Shown piece by piece: positions 5,616 through 14,300 of a stretch of DNA of 18,222 nucleotides. A program made the position numbers and the translations under genes. The notes under the pieces were generated by a model. The model had not been told where the DNA came from and did not search any database. It saw only the letters and a list, made by a program, of their open reading frames with translations. Position 1 is the stretch's first letter, and every line of letters begins with the position of its first letter. Source of the DNA: an uncultured Bacteroidales bacterium (GTDB lineage Bacteria; Bacteroidota; Bacteroidia; Bacteroidales; Paludibacteraceae); assembly GCA_937907165.1 (NCBI GenBank), contig CALCUH010000042.1, positions 1 to 18,222 of the forward strand. Direction: 5' to 3'.

Positions 5616-7439
5616 TTATTCTCCCCCCACAAATTGGCTATTATAAATCCGCCAATAGACGCCCTGCTTCGCCAACAACTCGGAATGGCGTCCTTGCTCC
5701 ACAATTACCCCATTCTCCAAAACTAAAATCTTATCAGCATTCATAATAGTACTAAGACGATGAGCGATGAAGAGGCAAGTATGCCCCTTCGAAATGGTGG
5801 AGATGGCATTTTGGATTAATATCTCCGTACGGGTATCAATATTACTGGTGGCCTCATCCAAGACCAATATCGGCGCATTTTTATAGACCGCTCTGGCAAT
5901 AGTCAACAACTGTCGCTGGCCATGGCTGATACCCGTTCCCTGCTCTTTGAGGGTGGTGTTATAGCCTTCCGGCATCCGTTCCACCAAGGATTCCGCATTG
6001 GACAACCGCACAGACAACCGCACCTTCTCTTCCGACAAATCCTCATCCCCATATGCGACATTGTAGCGCAATGTGTCCGAAAAGAGGAAGGGCTCCTGCT
6101 GAACCAACCCGATCGAACGCCGCAAATCCGAGAGGGACACATCGCGTACATCCACGCCATCTATCTTCACACTCCCCTCGCTCACATCGTAAAAACGATT
6201 CAGAAGATTTATAATTGTCGTTTTACCAGCGCCCGTGAAACCCACCACAGCCACCACCTCGCCCGGCATTGCCGTGAAAGAGAGATCCTTCAAGACAAGT
6301 CGGTCACCATACCCGAAACTAACATGTTCAAAATCGATACGTCCCTTTAAGTTAGTCAAAGTCTGAGGAGTATCGCACTCTTCAATCTCCAACTTCTCAT
6401 CCAATAGTTTAAACACCCGCTCCGCACCTGCGATAGCGGATTGGACAGTGTTGAGCTGGGTGGCAATGGAGTTAATCGGCCGTTGGAAATTCTTCGTGTA
6501 AAGAAGGAAAGACTGCACCACGCCCACCGTTATGAGTCCTTGGAAGGCTAAGAAAGCGCCCGCCATCGTCACTAAGATATACGAACAGTTATCCAGCACC
6601 CTCATCAACGGCATAAGCACACCACTATAGATTTGCGCCCGACGCCCCGTGTCGCAGACTACCCTATTCAGTTCCTCGAACCTGGCGATGCGTTCCGCCT
6701 CCCGACCGAAACTTTTGATAGTCTTGATACCGCCGACACTCTCCTCCACAAGTCCGTTCATCTCGCCTAACGCCTCCTGCTGCAAAGAAAAATGTTTACG
6801 CGTATGTTTCATCACAAACTTGCTGACCATCACCGCGAAAGGAATGGTGAGACAAGTGGCGACCGTCAACTGCCAACTTAGGGAAAGCATGATGACGAGC
6901 GAGCCCACCAGTGTGAGCGCACTCGTGATGATCTGCACCACCGTATCGCCCAACGCATTTTTCACCAATTCGGCATCATTGGTGAAACGGGTCATCACCT
7001 CCCCGCAAAGATGTTCATTGAAAAATCTGGGACTGAGGGAAAGGAGTTTCTTTGTCATGCTCTCCTTCAGATTACGCAGGAGGCGTTGTGCCAAAACGCC
7101 CATTCCATACTCGTGCACCCATGTAAAAAGGGCGGAAAGAAGATGAAAGAGGACAAATATGCCCAGATGGAAGAACAAATCGTTCATGGAGTCTGGTTCA
7201 TCCGAACGTACCAAAGAGATGCAATCATCCACAGTCTTTCCCAACAAATAAGGGCATAACAGAGAACACGCCACGGAGACGAGCGAGAGGAAAACGAGAA
7301 GGGACAACAGCCACTTCTCCCCCCGCCAATAGGAGAAGATACGACGGACCGTGAGCGACACGTTCTCCGCCTTATCCGTAGCGGCGCCCAATGAGTTCAA
7401 GCGCCGTTGTCCACCCGATGCCGTAAGATGTTCAGCCAT
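5616..7439 (-). CDS. ABC exporter half-transporter with a canonical ATPase core
   Basis: The 607-residue protein is an inner-membrane type IV (MsbA-like) exporter half: an ABC membrane domain with six segments (about 43-335) and a C-terminal ATPase domain (about 368-600). Walker A is GFTGAGKTT (G400, K406), the Q-loop is at Q447-Q448, Walker B is ILVLDEATS with catalytic E529, and the switch histidine is H560 in AHRLST. The signature is ISHGQ (504-508) instead of LSGGQ. The N-terminus has an extra 30 or so polar residues. It starts 6 bases after the stop of the other half-transporter, so the two are almost surely cotranslated. Together they resemble heterodimeric multidrug or lipid exporters (TM287/288, BmrCD, LmrCD types). 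Substrate unknown. Confidence 0.92.
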   Translation of the reverse strand: MAEHLTASGGQRRLNSLGAATDKAENVSLTVRRIFSYWRGEKWLLSLLVFLSLVSVACSLLCPYLLGKTVDDCISLVRSDEPDSMNDLFFHLGIFVLFHLLSALFTWVHEYGMGVLAQRLLRNLKESMTKKLLSLSPRFFNEHLCGEVMTRFTNDAELVKNALGDTVVQIITSALTLVGSLVIMLSLSWQLTVATCLTIPFAVMVSKFVMKHTRKHFSLQQEALGEMNGLVEESVGGIKTIKSFGREAERIARFEELNRVVCDTGRRAQIYSGVLMPLMRVLDNCSYILVTMAGAFLAFQGLITVGVVQSFLLYTKNFQRPINSIATQLNTVQSAIAGAERVFKLLDEKLEIEECDTPQTLTNLKGRIDFEHVSFGYGDRLVLKDLSFTAMPGEVVAVVGFTGAGKTTIINLLNRFYDVSEGSVKIDGVDVRDVSLSDLRRSIGLVQQEPFLFSDTLRYNVAYGDEDLSEEKVRLSVRLSNAESLVERMPEGYNTTLKEQGTGISHGQRQLLTIARAVYKNAPILVLDEATSNIDTRTEILIQNAISTISKGHTCLFIAHRLSTIMNADKILVLENGVIVEQGRHSELLAKQGVYWRIYNSQFVGGE

Positions 7440-7445
7440 ACTCTG

Positions 7446-9170
7446 TCACACGTTCATCTGTTTATCACACATTTCCCTATATAGTTCGCAAGAAGAATAG
7501 AGCTCCTCATGCGTACCTTGTCCGATTATCCTTCCCTGTTCGAGAACCAATATACAGTCCGCGAAGCGGATGGAAGCCATCCGTTGGGCGACAATCACCT
7601 TGGTCGACTTTAACGCCATCAAATTTTTGCGGATCAAGGATTCGGTCCGCATATCCACGGAGCTAAGACAATCATCCAAGAGGAGTATATCATGGTCGTC
7701 CGCAAGCGCTCTAGCGATGGAAAACCTTTGACGCTGTCCTCCGGAGAGGTTCATTCCCTTCTGGCTTACGATAAAATCCAAGCCCTGCGGTTGGGATTTC
7801 ACGAAATCGGCAATCTGCGCCTTACCGCAAGCGAGGAGCAACTCATCGTCAGAAGCGGAGAGATTTCCCCAAAGTAGATTATCTCGCAAAGTTCCGGAGA
7901 ACAACACCGGATCTTGCATCACATAACCCACCTTTCGTCTCAATTCATCCTTGTCATAACGGTTCACTTCCTTACCATCCAAAATTATCTTTCCTGACGA
8001 GGGTTGGTAAAAGCGAGCGATAAGGTTCATAATGGTCGATTTACCAGCGCCCGTTCCGCCCACAATAGCGAGCGTTCCGCCCTTGCGGATAGAAAAGGAA
8101 AGATCATCCAAAACCTTATGGGCGTCCACATCACCCTCCGTATATGAGAAGGAGACATGGTCGAATACGATAGCGTCAGAAGAGGACAAAGGTTTTTCTT
8201 CGGAAGCGGCGAACGTCTCCCCTTCCGCCAACAGCACCTCATCAATACGTTTCATGGAAGCACTCGCCTCCGTCATAGACATGATGATCCGGGAGGCCAT
8301 CATCAGCGACATGAGGATCTGCGCCATATAATTCACACACGCCATGATATCGCCCACATTGATTTCCCCTGCATCCAACAGGCGAGCTCCATAATAGACA
8401 ATCACAGCGATACCTATGTTCAGGAGCAATGACATAACCGGACCCAGCAACACCACCCAACGGCTCACCCGCAAAGAACGTTCCACCAGTTCATCATTAT
8501 TCGTCTTAAAGCGATTGAATTCCCCCTGCTCGTTCACATGCGATTTCACCACACGTATGCCGGAGATATATTCCCGCACAATCGTATTTTGCCTATCCGT
8601 CACACCCTGAATCGCCAAGAATTGGGGATAAGCTCGCTTTAGAATTAATATTACGAAGAAAATCAGCACGGGCAAAAGGACCAACAAAACGGAAGAGAGC
8701 CCCAAATGGATCGTCAGCATCATGGAGACCGCACCAACAAAAAGAATCGGAGAACGGAACAGCAGTCGCATGGAGGCTTGGACGACACTCTGCACACGCT
8801 GAACGTCAGAGGTCATCCTCGTGATCAAGGAGCCAGCCTGCAATTTATCCACCTCACGGAAAGAGAGTCCCATGATTTTGCGGAATAAGGCGGAACGGAC
8901 ATCCGCTCCCATACGATAAGAGACCGTACCTGCGGCGAATATGGAAAGCAGACCGCCCAACATACCGACCAGCACGATGACAATCATCTTAATACCCATC
9001 GGAACAATCAGGGAAGAGTCTTCCCCAAGCACCGCCTCGTTCACAATGACAGACATAATGTGGGGTTGAAGCAACTCCGCCACAACCTCAGCAGCCACAC
9101 ATATCGGAGAGAGCAGCGCCCATCTCCAATGTGGTTTTAAGAACCCTAATATCTGTTTTAGCTCATTCAA
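7446..9170 (-). CDS. ABC exporter half-transporter with a degenerate ATPase site
   Basis: The 574-residue protein has the same layout as its neighbour: membrane domain about 15-300, ATPase domain about 325-570. Walker A is GGTGAGKST (K367) and the signature is a perfect LSGGQ (465-469), but the catalytic glutamate after Walker B is Asp (ILLLDD, D490) and the switch histidine is Gln (VAQRM, Q519). These two changes mark the non-hydrolysing half of asymmetric heterodimers such as TM287. The start is a TTG at 9170: an in-frame stop lies upstream, the SD GAGGAA stands 5 bases before this TTG, and the nearby ATG at 9166 is in another frame. It is first in a two-gene operon with the 607-residue half. 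Substrate unknown; drugs, peptides or lipids are possible. Confidence 0.92.
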   Translation of the reverse strand: MNELKQILGFLKPHWRWALLSPICVAAEVVAELLQPHIMSVIVNEAVLGEDSSLIVPMGIKMIVIVLVGMLGGLLSIFAAGTVSYRMGADVRSALFRKIMGLSFREVDKLQAGSLITRMTSDVQRVQSVVQASMRLLFRSPILFVGAVSMMLTIHLGLSSVLLVLLPVLIFFVILILKRAYPQFLAIQGVTDRQNTIVREYISGIRVVKSHVNEQGEFNRFKTNNDELVERSLRVSRWVVLLGPVMSLLLNIGIAVIVYYGARLLDAGEINVGDIMACVNYMAQILMSLMMASRIIMSMTEASASMKRIDEVLLAEGETFAASEEKPLSSSDAIVFDHVSFSYTEGDVDAHKVLDDLSFSIRKGGTLAIVGGTGAGKSTIMNLIARFYQPSSGKIILDGKEVNRYDKDELRRKVGYVMQDPVLFSGTLRDNLLWGNLSASDDELLLACGKAQIADFVKSQPQGLDFIVSQKGMNLSGGQRQRFSIARALADDHDILLLDDCLSSVDMRTESLIRKNLMALKSTKVIVAQRMASIRFADCILVLEQGRIIGQGTHEELYSSCELYREMCDKQMNV

Positions 9171-9360
9171 TACAATTCCTCGTTACGATATTATCCCAAA
9201 GACAACACGGCTTCATAAATGGAACACCAAATTCGGAAACATCTGTCCTAAAATTCCAATAATCAATCGGCACATAGCCTAGAATAAATAGATCGGATAG
9301 AAAAATCCATAAATAAATAGTAAATATAAGGAAAATTCCCGACGGAAACGAGAGAACTTC
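9171..9360. other. A/T-rich gap before the ABC operon
   Basis: Between the terminator of the secreted-protein gene and the ABC start there is no credible gene. A possible minus-strand -7 box TGTCTTTG (complement of 9198-9205) matches seven of eight positions, but its nearest TTTG is 23 bases upstream, longer than usual. The SD GAGGAA of the ABC gene is at 9176-9181. Confidence 0.35.
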
Positions 9361-9362
9361 CT

Positions 9363-9407
9363 AAAAAAAACAAAAGAAAAGGGCGTATCGATTAGACACG
9401 CCCCTTT
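9363..9407 (-). terminator. Intrinsic terminator after the DUF4377-like gene
   Basis: On the minus strand the arms complementary to 9395-9407 and 9377-9389 form a stem of about 13 bp with two G-U wobbles around a 5-base loop. T-rich sequence follows (TTTTCTTTTG, then eight T residues). It closes the gene ending at 9442 and separates it from the ABC operon. The GGGCGTGTC/GAYACGCCC core is nearly the same as in the terminator at 4807. Confidence 0.85.
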
Positions 9408-9441
9408 ATAACATTAGTTGCCGACAAAGCGGAAGTAACTT

Positions 9442-9804
9442 TTATTTTTTCTTCTTAGCAGCGGAAGCCTTCTGTTTCTCACGTAATTTCTGCAAACGGA
9501 AATACTCCTCACTATTATCACGCGCGATGGTCTTGATAACACGAATAGTGTCAGCTTCAGGATCATACTTCTCTACGAACATCGTATATTGGTATCCCTT
9601 CTCATAAAAGAAGTTTGAGAAGCCACCGCAGAATGTAGTCCAATCCACATTATCACGTCTTGCGTGTCCCTTACGGATTTGGTAGCAGTATTTTGAACCG
9701 TCGACAAGGACTTGATCTCCAGAAACTTTCATGAACTCACCCTCATCCGGGAATGCTGACAACGACACAGCACCAAGTATTACTGATAACAATATTCTTT
9801 TCAT
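9442..9804 (-). CDS. Small secreted protein, DUF4377-like
   Basis: This 120-residue protein has a signal peptide (MKRILLSVILGAVSLSA, cut probably after A17), so it should be periplasmic or exported. The mature part has the pattern of the Bacteroidota DUF4377 family as I recall it: a CYQIRKG strand, then a Trp-Thr segment, FFYEKGYQYTMFVEKY and DTIRVIKTIARDN; C40 and C59 could form a disulfide. The tail is a charged helix ending QKASAAKKKK. Function is unknown, and a family assignment without a profile search is tentative. It is a single-gene unit with its own consensus promoter and terminator. No SD is visible before the ATG. Confidence 0.75.
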   Translation of the reverse strand: MKRILLSVILGAVSLSAFPDEGEFMKVSGDQVLVDGSKYCYQIRKGHARRDNVDWTTFCGGFSNFFYEKGYQYTMFVEKYDPEADTIRVIKTIARDNSEEYFRLQKLREKQKASAAKKKK

Positions 9805-9830
9805 GATACCGATTTTTTTAATTATTGTGG

Positions 9831-9861
9831 CAAAAGTAACAAAATTTTCAAATATTGCAAA
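9831..9861 (-). promoter_or_regulatory. Consensus promoter for the DUF4377-like gene
   Basis: On the minus strand TTTG (complement of 9858-9861), a 19-base spacer and TACTTTTG (complement of 9831-9838) match the Bacteroides -33/-7 consensus fully. Transcription should start near 9826, about 22 bases before the ATG at 9804. Confidence 0.75.
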
Positions 9862-10081
9862 TAGAATGAGATTATTTCGATATATTGGAATATATTACAA
9901 ACTAAAAAGGTTGCCAAACAGAATGCGGAACCATAACCACAATAAAAAGGCATAGTTTCAGTTATTCACAATGACAAGGACGAGTTCATCCAAATCTCTT
10001 CCACCAAGGCGCACAGCCATGGAAACAGACTTGTACGAAGGATGGAATCGAACGGAAGGGCAATCGATAAAGGCAAAAAAC

Positions 10082-10855
10082 ATGGCATTATCCAACATAG
10101 AGAAACATTACAACAAACATCCGGAAGACCTGCGACTCACACGCAGACACGGCATTGTGGAGTACGAGACGACAATGCACCACCTACACCGGTTCCTAAA
10201 ACCCGGACATTTCGTACTCGACATAGGGGCGGGGACGGGACGCTACACCTCGGCGCTTATGGCGGAGGGGTATCAAGTAAAAGCCGTGGAACTTGTCAAA
10301 CGCAACATCGATGTGTTTCTGAAACGCGAGCCAGGCGCCGACGTCATTCAGGGAGACGCAAGGGATATGCATAAAATACCGACCGCAACGGCTGACATCA
10401 CATTATTACTCGGTCCGCTGTATCATCTTTTCGGAGACAACGAAAAAGTGAAGGCGCTTGAAGAGGCAAAACGCGTCACCAAACCCGGCGGACTCATCTT
10501 CGTGGCTTACCTCATGAACGAGTACAGCATCCTCTCCTACTGCTTCGACGAGGAGCGTATCTGTGGTCTGATGGACAAGGGTTTTGTCGACAAGGAGTTC
10601 CACATCCAAGCTTCTGAGGATGCGTTGTACGATTATGTACGCATGGATGACGTGGACAGGCTTAACAAAAAAGCCGGATTAGAACGTGTCACGGTATTCT
10701 CCCCCGAAGGCGCAGCAGACTATATGCGCACCCGCCTAAACCAAATGAGCGGCGAAACCTTCGCCCGATTCATCGAATACCAGAAATGCATCTCCGAACG
10801 TCCGGAACTGATAGGGGCAGGAAGCCATATCGTGGACGTGGTGAGGGGCATATAA
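10082..10855 (+). CDS. Class I SAM-dependent methyltransferase
   Basis: The product moves a methyl group from S-adenosylmethionine to an unknown acceptor. From this start it has 257 residues. IEKHYNKHPEDLRLTRRHG begins the helical cap typical of this small-molecule methyltransferase group; motif I is VLDIGAGTGRYT (45-56), the acidic end of the second strand is in VKAVELV (E65), DVIQGDARD matches motif II, and LLLGPLYHLF and TKPGGLIFVAY are motifs III and post-III. The frame stays open upstream to an ATG at 9971 (294 residues), with another ATG at 10019, but those 37 residues (Ser, Arg and Lys rich) do not look like family sequence, so I prefer 10082; AAAGGC just upstream is a weak SD. The gene stands alone on the plus strand between divergent and convergent neighbours. 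Substrate unknown. Confidence 0.82.
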   Translation: MALSNIEKHYNKHPEDLRLTRRHGIVEYETTMHHLHRFLKPGHFVLDIGAGTGRYTSALMAEGYQVKAVELVKRNIDVFLKREPGADVIQGDARDMHKIPTATADITLLLGPLYHLFGDNEKVKALEEAKRVTKPGGLIFVAYLMNEYSILSYCFDEERICGLMDKGFVDKEFHIQASEDALYDYVRMDDVDRLNKKAGLERVTVFSPEGAADYMRTRLNQMSGETFARFIEYQKCISERPELIGAGSHIVDVVRGI

Positions 10856-10888
10856 CAAACGAATAATAAATGATTTTTCAATAAAAAA

Positions 10889-10918
10889 AAATGAGAGGCC
10901 ATAAAATACCTCTCATTT
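10889..10918 (-). terminator. Terminator at the end of the rpoBC-DUF3467 operon
   Basis: Arms 10889-10898 and 10909-10918 form a perfect 10 bp stem with a 10-base loop. On the minus strand it runs into nine T residues, so it is a strong terminator for the operon ending at 10966. Towards the plus strand only TTTAAAT follows, so it is at best a weak end signal for the methyltransferase gene. Confidence 0.82.
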
Positions 10919-10965
10919 AAATCCACTTCCCAATATCGGGTCAATAAATACCCCCAATATATGGA

Positions 10966-11286
10966 TTAAGCCTCTCCGCCACCAAAGCCGTTGAACTTGA
11001 AAGGAGCGGTCATTTGCGGATCCACCTTACCGTCTACAGGGCCAAACTGTTGTTCATACTTCTGAAGGTTATCCTGCAAAGCCGTCAACAACCTTTTGGC
11101 ATGTTCCGGAGTCAAAATCACACGAGACTTCACCCTCGCTTTCGGCGCATTAGGCATGATGCGGACAAAATCGAGGACAAACTCAGAGGATGAATGTGAG
11201 ATAATTGCCATATTGGAATAAACACCTTCAGCAACTTCCTCGCTGATTTCAATATTCATCTGTTTTTTTTCATTCTGCTCTTCCAT
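10966..11286 (-). CDS. DUF3467 domain protein downstream of rpoC
   Basis: This 106-residue soluble protein resembles DUF3467. The middle shows the family pattern: AEGVYSNMAIISHSSSEFVLDFVRIMP (strands, with the Tyr-Ser-Asn segment), then ARVKSRVILTPEHAKRLLTALQDNLQKYEQQFG (strand and helix), and a Gly-rich tail (NGFGGGEA). No catalytic residues are apparent. Function is unknown. From general knowledge it is often found next to rpoC in Bacteroidota, and here it is 78 bases after the rpoC stop on the same strand and before the operon terminator, so it is likely cotranscribed with RNA polymerase subunits. A role with polymerase is only a guess from position. The first ATG is used; a second in-frame Met at residue 10 is possible. 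Confidence 0.85.
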   Translation of the reverse strand: MEEQNEKKQMNIEISEEVAEGVYSNMAIISHSSSEFVLDFVRIMPNAPKARVKSRVILTPEHAKRLLTALQDNLQKYEQQFGPVDGKVDPQMTAPFKFNGFGGGEA

Positions 11287-11302
11287 AAGTATCTATTTAA
11301 AG

Positions 11303-11336
11303 AGAGAGGACTAACCCCTAAAAGCCAGTCCTCTCT
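11303..11336 (-). terminator. Hairpin between rpoC and the DUF3467 gene
   Basis: Arms 11303-11312 and 11327-11336 form a perfect 10 bp G/C-containing stem with a 14-base loop. On the minus strand it is followed by CTTTAAATAG, a poor T run, so it is likely a leaky terminator, a processing site or a 3' stabiliser of the rpoBC message that lowers DUF3467 expression relative to rpoC. Confidence 0.5.
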
Positions 11337-11364
11337 AAAATTATTTATCAAAAGTTCAAATCGA

Positions 11365-14300
11365 TTAAGCCTCTTCCTCTACGGAAGAAGTCTCGGCGTC
11401 TTGGTTAGCAGGACCATACAATGGTTCCATCTCCTCCCTTGAGCCCACGATGAGACGATCGAAATCACGTTGACCAGTACCTGCAGGAATCAAGTGACCG
11501 CAGATAACGTTCTCTTTCATACCATCCAAGAAGTCTACCTTACCACGAATAGCGGCGTCATTCAAGACCTTAGTGGTCTCCTGGAATGAAGCGGCAGACA
11601 TAAAGCTTGTGGTCTGCAATGCGGCACGAGTGATACCTTGAAGGATTTGAGAAGAGATAGCCGGAACAGCGTCACGGGTCTCAACAATCTTCATATCACG
11701 ACGTTTCAACATACTATTCTCATCTCTGAGCTTACGTACAGTAACGATTTGACCAGGCTTCAAGTTCTCGGAATCACCAGCGTCAACGACAACCTTCTTA
11801 CCGAAGATTCTATCGTTCTCCTCCATGAATTCGAGCTTGTCAACGATTTCCTTCTCAAGGAATCTTGTATCACCAGCATCCTCAATCTCCACCTTACGCA
11901 TCATTTGGCGTACGATGACCTCGAAATGCTTATCGTTGATCTTCACACCTTGCAGACGGTATACATCCTGTACCTCGTTCACGATATACTCTTGAACAGC
12001 GGTAGGACCCTTGATAGCCAAGATATCAGATGGAGTGATTGCACCATCGGAAAGCGCAGTACCCGCACGTACGAAGTCGTTCTCCTGAACCAAGATTTGT
12101 TTTGACAACGGAACAAGATATTTGTGCACATCGCCAGTCTTGGAAGTAACTACGATTTCACGGTTACCACGTTTAATCTTACCGAATGTAACCTCTCCGT
12201 CGATTTCGGAAACAACCGCAGGGTTAGATGGGTTACGAGCCTCGAACAACTCGGTGACACGAGGAAGACCTCCCGTGATATCGCCCGCTTTACCAACGGC
12301 TCTCGGAATCTTAACCAATAATTGACCAGTCTTAACGGACTCCTTGTCGTCCACAATCACGTGAGCACCCACAGGCAAGCTATATGACTTCACCACATTA
12401 CCCTTAGCGTCGACGATACGAGCCTCAGGCACCTTCGTCTTATCCTTGGATTCGATGATGATCTTCTCTTTCAAACCAGTCGTTTCATCCGACTCAGTTT
12501 TGTAAGTAACATTCTCGATGACATTCTCGAACGAAATCTTACCGGCAACCTCCGTGATGATGACAGCGTTGAATGGGTCCCATTCGCAGACCTTGTCACC
12601 CTTAGAAAGCTTCTGACCGTCAGATACGAACAACTTCGCACCGTAAGGGATGTTAGCAGTCGTGAGGGCGATCTTAGTGTTAGGATCGACAATTCTCATT
12701 TCAGTGTAACGGCTAACAACAATCTTAATCGGTGTTCCGTTCTCATCCTCAGAATCAACAGTACGCAACTCGTCGATTTCGATGTTACCTTCGTAGCGAG
12801 AAACGATGCCAGACTCAGCGGCGATATTACCAGCGACACCACCGACGTGGAACGTACGCAATGTCAACTGAGTTCCTGGCTCACCGATAGACTGAGCGGC
12901 GATGACACCCACAGCCTCACCTTTCTGAACCAAACGACCTGTCGCAAGGTTACGTCCGTAACACTTAGCGCAGACACCCTTCTTAGACTCACAAGTCAAT
13001 ACGGAGCGGATTTCAACGCGCTCGATCGGAGAGTCTTGAATGATTTGAGCCGCATCCTCACGAATCTCCTCACCGGAACGAACGATAATCTCGCCTGTCA
13101 AAGGATGTTGAATATCGTGAACAGATACACGTCCTAATATTCTTTCATACAAAGAAGCAACAACTTCCTCGTTATTCTTCAATTCCGTGCAAACCAATCC
13201 ACGCAATGTGCCACAATCCACCTCGTTGATGATGACATCGTGAGAGACGTCAACAAGACGACGAGTCAAGTAACCTGCGTCGGCAGTCTTCAAGGCTGTA
13301 TCGGCAAGACCCTTACGAGCACCGTGCGTAGAGATGAAGTACTCCAACACGGACAATCCCTCCTTAAAGTTGGAAAGAATTGGGTTCTCGATAATCTGAC
13401 CGCCTTCGGCACCCGCTTTTTGAGGTTTTGCCATCAAACCACGCATACCGGAAAGCTGACGAATCTGCTCCTTAGAACCACGGGCACCTGAATCAAGCAT
13501 CATGTATACAGAGTTGAATCCTTGATCATCCGAAGAAATCGTCTTCATCAAGATGTTTGACAACTCGGCGTTGATGTGCGTCCAAGTATCGATGATTTGG
13601 TTGTAACGTTCGTTGTAGGTGATGAATCCCATGTTATAGTTATTCATAATCTCCTCAACCTCGTTGTAACCCTTACGAACCAACTCGTCTTTCTCCTTAG
13701 GGATGATGACGTTCTCGAGGTTAAATGACAAGCAACCTCTGAAGGCCATATAGTAACCTAAGTTCTTAATATCATCAAGGAACTGAGCCGTACGAGCGAC
13801 ACCGCAAACCTTAATAACGTTACCGATGATATCACGGAGAGACTTCTTGGTGATCAATGTGTTCACATAACCGACTTCAGCAGGAACGTTCTCGTTGAAG
13901 ATCAAACGTCCAACCGTGGTCTCAACCATTGTGTCAACCAATTCTCCCTTATCGTTCAAATCCTTCACGATGACCTTGATAGGAGCATGCAAAGCGACTT
14001 TCTTCTCATTGTAAGCGATGTGAGCCTCTTCCACACCATAGAATGTCAAACCTTCACCCAAAGCACCCTTACGAGGTTTGGTGATATAGTACAAACCGAG
14101 CACCATATCCTGAGAAGGGACCGTAATAGGAGAACCATTCGCAGGGTTCAAGATATTATGGGAAGCGAGCATCAACATTTGAGCCTCCAAAACAGCCTCA
14201 TTACCCAAAGGCAAGTGAACTGCCATCTGGTCACCATCGAAGTCGGCGTTGAATGCGGTACAAGCCAACGGGTGAAGTTGAATTGCCTTACCCTCGATCA

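Noticed and set aside
9869..9889. ATATATT/AATATAT inverted repeat upstream of the methyltransferase as an operator
   Set aside because: It is pure A/T in an A/T-rich gap, so chance is likely, and no regulator gene is nearby.
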